From: Mycobacterium sp. URHB0044
GTDB taxonomy: Bacteria; Actinomycetota; Actinomycetes; Mycobacteriales; Mycobacteriaceae
Direction of reading: 5' to 3'
Length of the DNA stretch: 64,000 nt
NCBI RefSeq assembly: GCF_000620625.1
Contig: NZ_JIAW01000009.1
Location: 202,597 to 266,596 of the forward strand
Shown: positions 8,742 through 17,300 of the stretch, piece by piece
Numbering within the stretch: position 1 is the stretch's first letter
How the letters are laid out: each line of letters starts with the position of its first letter
Translations under genes and position numbers: made by a program
Notes under the pieces: model-generated
What the model was told of the DNA's origin: nothing
What the model saw: only the letters and a program-made list of their open reading frames with translations
Databases searched by the model: none

Positions 8742-9557
8742 GTGACAGTAGAGTTCGGCCCCCGACTCCGCGCTGACCATCTCTCGATCGGTTACGGCGA
8801 GAAGCCCATCATCGCCGACCTGTCCGTCGAGGTGCTCGACGGCCGCGTCACTGCGATCGTCGGGCCCAACGCGTGCGGCAAGTCCACCTTGCTGCGGGGC
8901 CTGGCCCGGCTGCTGAAACCGTCCGGCGGTCAGGTCATTCTCGACGGCCACGACATCGGCAGCATGCACACCAAGGAGGTCGCCCGCCGGCTGGGCCTGC
9001 TCCCCCAGACCTCGATCGCCCCGGAGGGCATCACCGTCGCCGACCTGGTGTCCCGCGGCCGGTTCCCACATCAGAAGGTGTTGCGCCAGTGGTCCCTCGA
9101 CGACGAGGATGCGGTTGCCGACGCGATGCGGCGCACCGGGGTGACCGACCTGGCCGGGCGTCTCGTCGATGAACTGTCCGGCGGTCAGCGCCAACGGGTT
9201 TGGGTCGCCATGGTGCTCGCCCAGCAGACGCCGCTGGTGCTGCTCGACGAGCCGACCACCTACCTCGACATCGCCCATCAGGTGGAACTGCTCGACCTGT
9301 TCGCCATGCTCAACCGCGAGCAGAACCGCACCGTGGTTGCGGTGCTCCACGACCTCAACCACGCCTGCCGCTACGCCGACCAGATCATCGCCATGAAGTC
9401 GGGAAGCGTGGTCGCGCAAGGCGATCCGCACTCCGTCATCACCGAGGAGCTCGTCGAGGCGGTGTACGGCCTGAAGTGTCAGATCATCGACGATCCGCAG
9501 ACCGGGACCCCGCTGGTGATCCCCCGGGCGTCGCCGCACGTCACGGTTCGGAGGTGA
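8742..9557 (+). CDS. Ferric siderophore ABC transporter ATP-binding protein (FecE/FepC-type)
   Basis: A 271-residue nucleotide-binding protein with an intact set of motifs: Walker A GPNACGKST, Q-loop (LLPQTS), signature LSGGQRQR, Walker B VLLDEPTTYLD and switch HDLNHA. The TTYLDI sequence after Walker B is typical of the iron-chelate subfamily. It starts at GTG 8742 with an AGAAGG-type ribosome site. Its last 17 bases overlap the end of the convergently transcribed formyltransferase gene. It would power ferri-siderophore import through the two permeases upstream. Confidence 0.92.
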   Translation: MTVEFGPRLRADHLSIGYGEKPIIADLSVEVLDGRVTAIVGPNACGKSTLLRGLARLLKPSGGQVILDGHDIGSMHTKEVARRLGLLPQTSIAPEGITVADLVSRGRFPHQKVLRQWSLDDEDAVADAMRRTGVTDLAGRLVDELSGGQRQRVWVAMVLAQQTPLVLLDEPTTYLDIAHQVELLDLFAMLNREQNRTVVAVLHDLNHACRYADQIIAMKSGSVVAQGDPHSVITEELVEAVYGLKCQIIDDPQTGTPLVIPRASPHVTVRR

Positions 9558-10485
9558 GGTACCCGCCACCGTGTCCGAAGTAGGCCAACGCATCGTGGTC
9601 GACACCGTCATCGGTGCGCACGACGTCGAGCACCAGCCCAGGCGATTGCCCGCGGAAGGCGTCGGCCCCGGCGACGATCACCATTCCGCCGTCCTCCTCG
9701 ATGAACACGCGTCCCGGCGTGCCGCCGTAGACGCATCGCGATACGTGCGACGTGATCAGCCGAAGGCGTTCGCCACGAAAGTAGGTGTAGGCGTTGGGGT
9801 ATGGATCCGACAGCGCGCGTACGAAGCGCTCGATGTCGACCGCCGGCCATGTCCAGTCGACGACGCTGTCGCGGTCGGAGCGCTTGTGGAAGAACGTCCG
9901 CTGGCTCAGGTCCTGCGGTACCGCCATGGCCGTACCGAACTCCAACTGGTCCAGCGCCTCGGTGAGCACCTCGGGCACCAGATCCAGGGTGTCGAGCACC
10001 AGGCTGGTGCCGGTACTGGTCGGGGTGATCTCGACGGCGCGCTGCACCAGGATGTCGCCGGTGTCCAGTTCGGCATCCATCATGTGCGCGGTCAGCCCGG
10101 TGTGCGTGGCACCGCTGATCAACGACCAGATGACCGGGGAGAACCCGGTGAATCTCGGCAACAGCGAGTCGTGCAGGTTCAGGGTGCCATGGGTGGGGAT
10201 GCCGAACAGGTCCTCCGGCAACCGGGTGCGCCAGTTGTTGGCGACCATGACGTCGGGCGCAAGGGCCGCCACTAGTTCGATCAACTCCGGTGTGGGACGC
10301 TTGGCGAGAAAGACCTCGATGCCCTCGCTGCGCGCGAGGTCCTCCACCGAGTCGGCCCAAATCGACTCGTACGCATGGTCACTCGCCGGATGTGTCACGA
10401 CCAGACACACTTCGTGCCGCGACTTCAACAGCGCCTGGAGGGTGCGATGCCCCCACGTCTGGTATCCGAACATGACGACGCGCAC
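9541..10485 (-). CDS. fxbA: Methionyl-tRNA formyltransferase-like siderophore formyltransferase
   Basis: A 314-residue protein with the formyltransferase fold: NLHDSLLP carries the catalytic Asn and His, and LDTGDI carries the Asp, followed by a C-terminal OB-like region. The family moves a formyl group from 10-formyl-tetrahydrofolate. Here the acceptor would be the delta-N-hydroxyl of ornithine, giving fhOrn, the residue read by adenylation domain 1 of the NRPS. This is the position and likely role of FxbA in exochelin synthesis. The GTG start at 10485 has GGGAGAG upstream and gives the N-terminus VRVVMFGYQTWG. It is divergent from the MbtH gene across a shared iron box. Confidence 0.88.
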   Translation of the reverse strand: MRVVMFGYQTWGHRTLQALLKSRHEVCLVVTHPASDHAYESIWADSVEDLARSEGIEVFLAKRPTPELIELVAALAPDVMVANNWRTRLPEDLFGIPTHGTLNLHDSLLPRFTGFSPVIWSLISGATHTGLTAHMMDAELDTGDILVQRAVEITPTSTGTSLVLDTLDLVPEVLTEALDQLEFGTAMAVPQDLSQRTFFHKRSDRDSVVDWTWPAVDIERFVRALSDPYPNAYTYFRGERLRLITSHVSRCVYGGTPGRVFIEEDGGMVIVAGADAFRGQSPGLVLDVVRTDDGVDHDALAYFGHGGGYLTSEP

Positions 10486-10516
10486 AGTGCTCTCCCAATC
10501 CGAAGCGGTACCCAAC

Positions 10517-10535
10517 AATGGTTAGCCTAACCTTT
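10517..10535. promoter_or_regulatory. IdeR-like box in divergent formyltransferase/NRPS promoter
   Basis: AATGGTTAGCCTAACCTTT holds a perfect 13-base palindromic IdeR core, GGTTAGCCTAACC (10520-10532). Both strands carry TANNNT-type -10 candidates inside it. One bound IdeR assembly could repress both the formyltransferase (start 10485) and the MbtH-exporter-NRPS operon (start 10588) when iron is plentiful. Confidence 0.85.
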
Positions 10536-10587
10536 GATAGCATGCCTTCCGAACACGGCGGGCACCATGCCCACGGGGAGGAGCGCT

Positions 10588-10836
10588 TTGTCCAACAATC
10601 CGTTTGACGATCAGGATGGCCGTTTTCTGGTGCTCGTCAACGACGAAGAGCAGTACTCACTCTGGCCGACGTTCGCCGCAGTGCCTGCCGGCTGGGCGGT
10701 GGCGTTCGGCGGACCCGACGGTGTCGATCGTGAGAGCGCCCTGCGCTACGTCGACGAGACGTGGACTGACATGCGTCCACGATCACTGCGGGAACGCATG
10801 AACGACGCAGCCGCGCACTCCCCGTCGCCCGCGTGA
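10588..10836 (+). CDS. MbtH-like NRPS accessory protein
   Basis: An 82-residue MbtH-family protein, which binds adenylation domains and is needed for their folding or activity. The diagnostic pattern is intact: NNPFDDQDGRF at the N-terminus, NDEEQYSLWP, PAGW, and the C-terminal WTDMRPRSLRE. The start is taken as TTG 10588, preceded by GGGGAGGAG five bases upstream; ATG 10567 is possible but would place that ribosome site inside the gene. Its stop overlaps the exporter start (GTGA). It is the first gene of the iron-regulated operon ending in the NRPS, so its partner is that enzyme. Confidence 0.9.
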   Translation: MSNNPFDDQDGRFLVLVNDEEQYSLWPTFAAVPAGWAVAFGGPDGVDRESALRYVDETWTDMRPRSLRERMNDAAAHSPSPA

Positions 10837-12560
10837 GCGCTGTCGCCAAGCACGACGGCTCTTGGACCGGTGCAGCGGTGTTGCGCCGCACGGTTACCCG
10901 CAATCTGCGTTGGCTGATGTCCGGTACCGGCCTGATCGCGCTGCACCAATTGTGCGAGGTTTCGGTACCGGTGCTGATCGGCATCATCGTCGATCGTGCC
11001 GTCACCACCGGCAGCGTGCCCGCGATCATCGGTTGGATTGCGGTGCTCGCAGCGATGTTCCTCGTCCTGACGGTGGTGTACCGCTTCGGCGCCCGGCTGC
11101 TGATGTTCGCCATCGCCCGCGAATCGCATCTGCTCCGAGTCGAGCTGAGCAGCAAGATCCTCGACCCGCTCGGCATCCGCACCGACTACAAAGTCGGTGA
11201 GCTGCTGTCGATTTCGTCGAGCGACGCCGACGACACGTCGTACCTACTCGACTACATTCCTCGCGTCGCCGCAGCAGTGGTGGGCACCGTCGTCTGCGGT
11301 GCCGTGCTGCTGAGCATCGATCTGCCGCTGGGCCTCATGGTGCTGATCGGTGTGCCCGTCGTCGTGGCGGGTCTGCAGCTCACGGCGCCGATGATCGCCA
11401 GGCGCGTCGAGGAGCAACAGGCGGAGGTGGGTCGTGCCACCGCACTCGCCACCGACCTGATCAGTGGACATCGCCCCCTCGCGGGCATCGGCGCGCAGAG
11501 CAACGCCGCATCCCGCTACCGCGTCGCGAGTCGCCGTTCGCTGACCGCCACCCTGCGAGCATCACGCATCCAGAGCGTCCACGCCGGCGCCGCGGCGGCC
11601 GCCGGTGCACTGGCCGCCATGGCAGTGGCCGTGGTCGCCGCCTACTTCACGATCCACGGCACGCTCTCGGTCGGGCAGCTGATCACCGTTATCGGATTGG
11701 CGCAGTTCCTCATCGAGCCATTCTCCCTTCTGGCCGTCGTGCCCAGCTGGGTCGCCGAGGCACGGGCGTCGGCCAACCGCGTCGCCAACGTGCTGAACGC
11801 GCAGACACGCCACCAGCCGCATGCCCCGACTCCCACGCATGCCGGCGTCGCTCCGGGGACGCTGTCGATCCGCGACGCCGTGCACGCCAGCCTGGACGGT
11901 CTGTCGCTCGACGTGGATCAGGGTGAGTTCGTCGCCGTGCTGACGTCCGACCCGCGCGACGCCTCCGCACTGATCGATCTGCTGTCCGGTCACGAGCGGT
12001 CCGCCGGTGCGGTACGGATCGGCGGACGTCGCATCGACGAGATCCCGGCGGGCGAACGGCGCACCAGCCTGCTGGTCGAGCACCATCACAGCGCGCTGTT
12101 CACCGGCACGCTGGAATCGAATCTCAAGGTGTCCGGCCCCGAGAATGCCCCCGACGACCGGGCGGTGCGCAGCGCGCTGGAGGCGTCCTGCGCAGTGGAC
12201 GTCGTCGACCTCCATCCCGACGGTCTGGCGCACCCGGTGGTCGAACGCGGAGCGAGCCTCTCCGGTGGGCAACGCCAACGCTGGACTCTGGCAAGGGCAC
12301 TCGCCGTCGATCCCGACGTGCTGGTGTTGCACGACCCCACGACGGCCGTCGATGCGGTCACCGAACAGGCCATCGCCGACGGCCTCCGGCGGCTGCGCAC
12401 CGAGGGTGGTCGTACCACCATCGTCCTGACCAGCAGCCCGGCGTTGCTCGCCGCCGCCGACCGCGTCGTGCTGGTGGTCGACGGCCGGGTCTACGACGAG
12501 GGCACCCACCGCGACCTGGTCGACGCACATGCCGAGTACCGGGACCTGGTGACGCGGTAA
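10833..12560 (+). CDS. ABC exporter half with degenerate ATP site (siderophore export)
   Basis: A 575-residue type IV ABC half-transporter with six membrane segments (about residues 20-310) and a C-terminal nucleotide-binding domain. The domain is unusual. Walker A is lost (LTSDPRDASA at 370-379, no GxxGxGK and no Lys). The Walker B Asp is His500, the catalytic Glu position is Asp501, and the switch His is Ser534. The signature LSGGQRQR (476-483) is intact. It therefore cannot form a working ATPase alone but can supply its signature to the partner encoded immediately downstream (TAATG overlap). By position it should export the finished siderophore, as proposed for ExiT in M. smegmatis. Confidence 0.85.
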   Translation: MSAVAKHDGSWTGAAVLRRTVTRNLRWLMSGTGLIALHQLCEVSVPVLIGIIVDRAVTTGSVPAIIGWIAVLAAMFLVLTVVYRFGARLLMFAIARESHLLRVELSSKILDPLGIRTDYKVGELLSISSSDADDTSYLLDYIPRVAAAVVGTVVCGAVLLSIDLPLGLMVLIGVPVVVAGLQLTAPMIARRVEEQQAEVGRATALATDLISGHRPLAGIGAQSNAASRYRVASRRSLTATLRASRIQSVHAGAAAAAGALAAMAVAVVAAYFTIHGTLSVGQLITVIGLAQFLIEPFSLLAVVPSWVAEARASANRVANVLNAQTRHQPHAPTPTHAGVAPGTLSIRDAVHASLDGLSLDVDQGEFVAVLTSDPRDASALIDLLSGHERSAGAVRIGGRRIDEIPAGERRTSLLVEHHHSALFTGTLESNLKVSGPENAPDDRAVRSALEASCAVDVVDLHPDGLAHPVVERGASLSGGQRQRWTLARALAVDPDVLVLHDPTTAVDAVTEQAIADGLRRLRTEGGRTTIVLTSSPALLAAADRVVLVVDGRVYDEGTHRDLVDAHAEYRDLVTR

Positions 12561-14341
12561 TGACCGTCGACGATCCCATCGCCAAGCCGGTCCTTCCGGT
12601 CGCCACCGCGTCGCGCTCGGCAGCGTGGCTGGCGTCGGCTCTGCGTCGCCGTCGTGGTGAGGTCGCCGCGGCCATCCTCGTCGGCCTGGCGGCCGCCGGC
12701 GCCTCCATCGTCCCCATCTATCTGCTTGGGAATCTCGTCGACCGGGTCAGTGACGGTGACGCGTCGGACGGCCTCGTGGGCCTCGCAGTCGTCATCGCGG
12801 TCACCGCACTGCTCGGCGGATTGGGCACCGGGCTGTCGTCCTACCTGACCGCCCGGCTCGGCGAACAGACGCTTGCCGACCTCCGCGAGGACGTCCTCGG
12901 GCGCGCATTGAACCTGCCCGCCAACATGATCGAGGAGAGCGGCAGGGGCGACCTGCTGTCCCGTGTCGGCGCCGACGTCGCAGTGGTGGCCAGGGCCGTT
13001 TCCGAGGTGTTGCCGACGATCCTCAACTCCTTCTTCCTCGGTGTCGTCACGCTCGTCGGCATGACGAGTTTGGACTGGCGGCTGGGCTTGGCAGGCGCGC
13101 TGTGCATTCCGGCCTACGCCGCTGGGCTGTGGTGGTATCTGCCGCGTTCGGCGCCGATGTACGCCGGGGAACGGGTGGCGATCGCCGAGCGTGCCCAGGT
13201 CACCGTCGAATCCATTCAGGGCGCCAAGACCATCGACGCCTACGAGATCCACGATCGGCACTTGGCCGACATCGAGCGGGCGTCGGCGCGCGCCCGGGAC
13301 ATCTCCATCTCGGTGTTCACGTTCTTCACCCGCCTGGTCGGTCGGGTCAACAGGGCCGAATTCATCGGGCTCACTGCCACATTGGTGGTCGGGTTCCTGC
13401 TGGTTCGGTCGGGCGACGTGACCGTCGGACAGGTCACCGCCGCGGCGCTGATGTTCCACCGCCTGTTCAATCCGATCGGCGAACTGATGTACAACTTCGA
13501 CGAGATCCAGTCGGGCTCGGCCAGCCTGGCCCGCCTCGTCGGGGTCGTCGACATCCGCACCGCGCACGACGACGGACCGGTGAGGGGCACCGCCGCGGCG
13601 GAACCGGCCGGCTCGGACGTCGAAGTCGACCATGTCTCGTTCTCCTACGGCGCGGGTCCCGAGGTGCTGCACGACGTGTCGTTGACCATTCCGGCCGGTA
13701 CGCGTTGCGCGCTGGTCGGCACCACCGGTGCGGGTAAGACGACGCTGGCCGCGGTCGTCGCCGGACTGCTCATCCCGACCCGCGGGCAGAGCCGGATTGG
13801 CGGCGTCCCGGTCAACGACATCGATCGGAATCGGTTGCGGCACTGGGTCGCCACCATCACGCAGGAAGTCCACGTCTTCTCGGGGCGTCTGATCGACGAC
13901 CTGCGCCTCGTCGCGCCGAACGCCACGCCCGACGAGGTGTGGGCCGCGCTGCATCGAGTTGGCGCCGGTGTCTGGGTCGAGGCCCTCGAGGACGGACTCG
14001 ACACCCTGGTCGGCGAGCACGGGGTCGCGTTGACCTCCGCTCAGGCGCAGCACGTCGCCTTCGCCCGCCTGGTGCTGGCCGATCCACGAGTCGTGGTCCT
14101 CGACGAGGCCACCGCAGAGGCAGGCAGCGCGCATGCCGCAGAACTCGAACAGGCCGCCGCTGCGGCGACGAAGGGCCGCACGACGCTGATCGTCGCGCAT
14201 CGACTCACTCAGGCCGCCACAGCGGACCAGATCGCCGTGATGGACGACGGACGCATCGTGGAGAACGGCACCCACGACGAACTGGTCGCGCTCGACGGCC
14301 GGTATGCCCGGCTGTGGCGTGCGTGGAGCACCCACAACTGA
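12560..14341 (+). CDS. ABC exporter half with catalytic ATP site (siderophore export)
   Basis: A 593-residue half-transporter with membrane domain (about 20-330) and nucleotide-binding domain. Walker A (GTTGAGKTT, Lys393), Walker B Asp515-Glu516 and switch His547 are intact, but the signature is degenerate: LTSAQ (491-495) in place of LSGGQ. This mirrors the upstream protein, so a heterodimer would have one consensus site (this Walker A/B with the partner's LSGGQ) and one dead site. It overlaps the upstream gene and lies 49 bases before the NRPS start. Export of the siderophore is inferred from the operon. Confidence 0.87.
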   Translation: MTVDDPIAKPVLPVATASRSAAWLASALRRRRGEVAAAILVGLAAAGASIVPIYLLGNLVDRVSDGDASDGLVGLAVVIAVTALLGGLGTGLSSYLTARLGEQTLADLREDVLGRALNLPANMIEESGRGDLLSRVGADVAVVARAVSEVLPTILNSFFLGVVTLVGMTSLDWRLGLAGALCIPAYAAGLWWYLPRSAPMYAGERVAIAERAQVTVESIQGAKTIDAYEIHDRHLADIERASARARDISISVFTFFTRLVGRVNRAEFIGLTATLVVGFLLVRSGDVTVGQVTAAALMFHRLFNPIGELMYNFDEIQSGSASLARLVGVVDIRTAHDDGPVRGTAAAEPAGSDVEVDHVSFSYGAGPEVLHDVSLTIPAGTRCALVGTTGAGKTTLAAVVAGLLIPTRGQSRIGGVPVNDIDRNRLRHWVATITQEVHVFSGRLIDDLRLVAPNATPDEVWAALHRVGAGVWVEALEDGLDTLVGEHGVALTSAQAQHVAFARLVLADPRVVVLDEATAEAGSAHAAELEQAAAAATKGRTTLIVAHRLTQAATADQIAVMDDGRIVENGTHDELVALDGRYARLWRAWSTHN

Positions 14342-14390
14342 TCACCTGCTTGACACGCGACATGAATACCGACGGAGAGGTTGCACTTTC

Positions 14391-17300
14391 GTGACCACGC
14401 ATTCACTGAACATCGCGGAACTCCTGGAAGGGTGGAACAACCGCTCGATACCCGAGTGGACGTCCACGGTGCCCGAGTTGTTCGGCGCGCAGTGCGAGGC
14501 CACGCCCGACGCGGCCGCCGTCGTGCACGGTGATCGTCTGCTGACCTACCGCGAGCTTGGTGAACGTGTCGCTCAGCTGGCGAATACGTTGCGCGCCAGC
14601 GACTCCCGCCCCGAGTCGATCGTCGCCATCGGCGTGCCCCGTTCGGCCGAGATGGTGGTCTGCGTCCTTGCCGTCATGGTCGCCGGGGCGGCATTCGTGC
14701 CGGTGGACCCCAGCTGGCCGCAGCACCGGCGCAGCCAGGTGCTCGCCGACGCGGGCGCTGGCGTCGCCTTCGTGACGGCGGATGACGAATCCGACTGGGA
14801 CGTCCCGACTCTCGCGGTGGATTTCGACGACTGGCGCTTCGCGGGGCAGCCGACGCAACCGCCTGCGGTGTTGGTGGAACCGGGGCAGCTCGCCTACGTG
14901 ATCTTCACCTCTGGATCGACCGGCAAGCCCAAGGGTGCCATGATCCGCCACGAGGCGATCGCCGAGCGGCTGCTGTGGCAGCGCGACCACATTCTCCTGT
15001 TCGGCGGCGATGATGCGGCACTGTTCAAGGCACCGTTGTCCTTCGACATCTCGGTCAACGAAATCCTGCTGCCTCTGGTCAGCGGCGGCCGAGTCGTGGT
15101 GGCCGAACCCGACGGTGAGAAGGATCCCGAGTACCTGCTGGACCTGATCCGGACACAGCGGGTGACGTTCGTCTACCTGGTGTCCTCGATGCTCGACACG
15201 CTGCTCGAACTCGACCGCCTCAGCGCCGGGCCCAGTTCGTTGCAGTCGCTTCGCCACGTGTGGTGCGGCGGCGAGGTGCTGACCCCCGGCCTGTTCGCCC
15301 GGTTCCGCAGCCAGCTGTCCACGACGCTGTATCACGGGTACGGCCCGGCAGAGGCGACGATCGGCGTGTCGCACGTGATCTACCGCGACACCGCCGAACG
15401 CATCGCCACCTCGATCGGCAGGCCCAACCCCCATACCCAGCTGTACGTGCTCGACGACGACATGCGGCCCGTGCCGCCCGGTGTCGGCGGCGAACTCTAC
15501 GCGGCGGGGTTCCTGCTCGGCCGTGGGTACGTCAACGCATCGTCGCTCACGGCGTCGCGGTTCGTGGCAAACCCGTTCGACGACAACGGCTCTCGGATGT
15601 ACCGCACCGGCGATCTGGCGCGGTGGACCGCGGACGGCAGCCTGGAGTTCCTCGGCCGCGCCGACAACCAGGTGAAGATCCGCGGCAGGCGCATCGAGCT
15701 GGAGGAGATCGAGGCGCAGCTGGCCGACCATCCCGCGGTGCGCCAGGCCGTCGTCGACGTGCACCGCCACGGCAACTCGGAACAGCTGGTCGGCTACCTC
15801 GTCGCGAGCGACGGCATCACCAATGACGCTGCGCTGCACGCCGAGATCGCCGACTGGGGCCGCACCCGGCTGCCCGACTACATGGTGCCGACGTTGTTCG
15901 TCGCGCTCGATCGGGTCCCCGTGACGGCCAATGGCAAGACCGATCGGCGCGCGCTGCCTGCCCCCGACGTGGCGCCCCGCCGCACAGTGAAACCGCCACG
16001 GACGCCGCGGGAAACCGTGCTGTGTCAGGCGTTTGCCGATGCACTCGACCTCGATGAGATCGGCGTGGACGACGACTTCTTCAGCCTGGGCGGCGACAGC
16101 ATCGTCGCGATCCGGGTGGTCAGCCGGGTCCGCGCCAGTGGCTACACCCTGCGGCCCAGGGACATGTTCGCTCACCGCACCGTCGAGGCGCTCGCCCCGC
16201 TACTGGCCGAGTCGGGCGCAGTGCCTGCCGCCGACGTTGTCGACGAGCCCACCGGCCCGGCGGTGGCCACCCCGATTCTGCACTGGCTCGACGAGGCCGG
16301 CGAGGCCGGTTCGGCAATGAACGGCTTCTACCAAGGCATGGCACTGGTCACGCCCGAAGGCCTCGAGGAAGACACGCTGCGTGCCGTGCTATCCGCCACC
16401 CTCGCCCGCCACCCCGTGCTGTGGGCATCGACGGACGGCGGGGCCGCCACGCTGCACATCCCGGAGACGCCGCCCCAGATCCGCTTGACCATGGCCGATC
16501 CCGGCGCGGACATCGAGCGCCTACGCGACGACCTCGTCGCGACGCTCGACCCAGCCGCAGGCGTGATGGTGGCATTCGGCTGGCGTCCAGCCGAGGTCGG
16601 GCCGGGCCGCCTGCTCGTGGTGGCGCATCACGTCGTCGTCGACGGGGTGTCCCTGCGCATCCTTGCCGAGGACATCGCCGCCGCGCATCGTCTGATCATC
16701 GGCGGCAGCCATGCGACGCTGCCTCCCGCCGCAACGTCATGGCGAACATGGGCCCAGCGGCTGAACGATGCGACGGTCGAAGGGGCGTTTGACGAGGATC
16801 TCGAGCACTGGCAGCGCGTGTGCTCGACGTCCGAAACACCCTTGGGTGATCGGCCATTGGACCCAGCCCGCGACACCGTCGCGTCCGAGGCGCGCCTGAC
16901 CGTGGAACTTCCCGCGACCGTGGCCGAGGCGGTGCTGACCGACGTTCCCGACCGGATTCATGGTCACGTCAACGACGCGATGGTCGCCGCGCTGTACCTG
17001 GCACTGCTCGAATGGCGCAGTGAGTGTGGACACGAAGCCGACGGGACGTTGCTCGTCGAGATGGAGGGCCACGGGCGCGAAGCCGATCAGGTCGGCGACC
17101 TCGACCTGTCGGGGACTGTCGGCTGGTTCACCACGCTGTATCCCGTCGCATTGCGAGCCGACGACTTCGACTGCAGCGCAGCCCTGTCCGGCGGCACCGC
17201 ACTCGGGGCGGCAGTGCGGTCGATCAAGGACCAACTGCGCTCGGTGCCATCGCGCGGGCTCAGCCATGGGGCGTTGCGCTATCTGCGCGGCGACGACACC

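Noticed and set aside
14304..14390. Upstream ATG extending the NRPS by 29 residues
   Set aside because: It lies inside the exporter gene and has no ribosome site; GTG 14391 has GGAGAGG at the right distance and gives a normal N-terminus.
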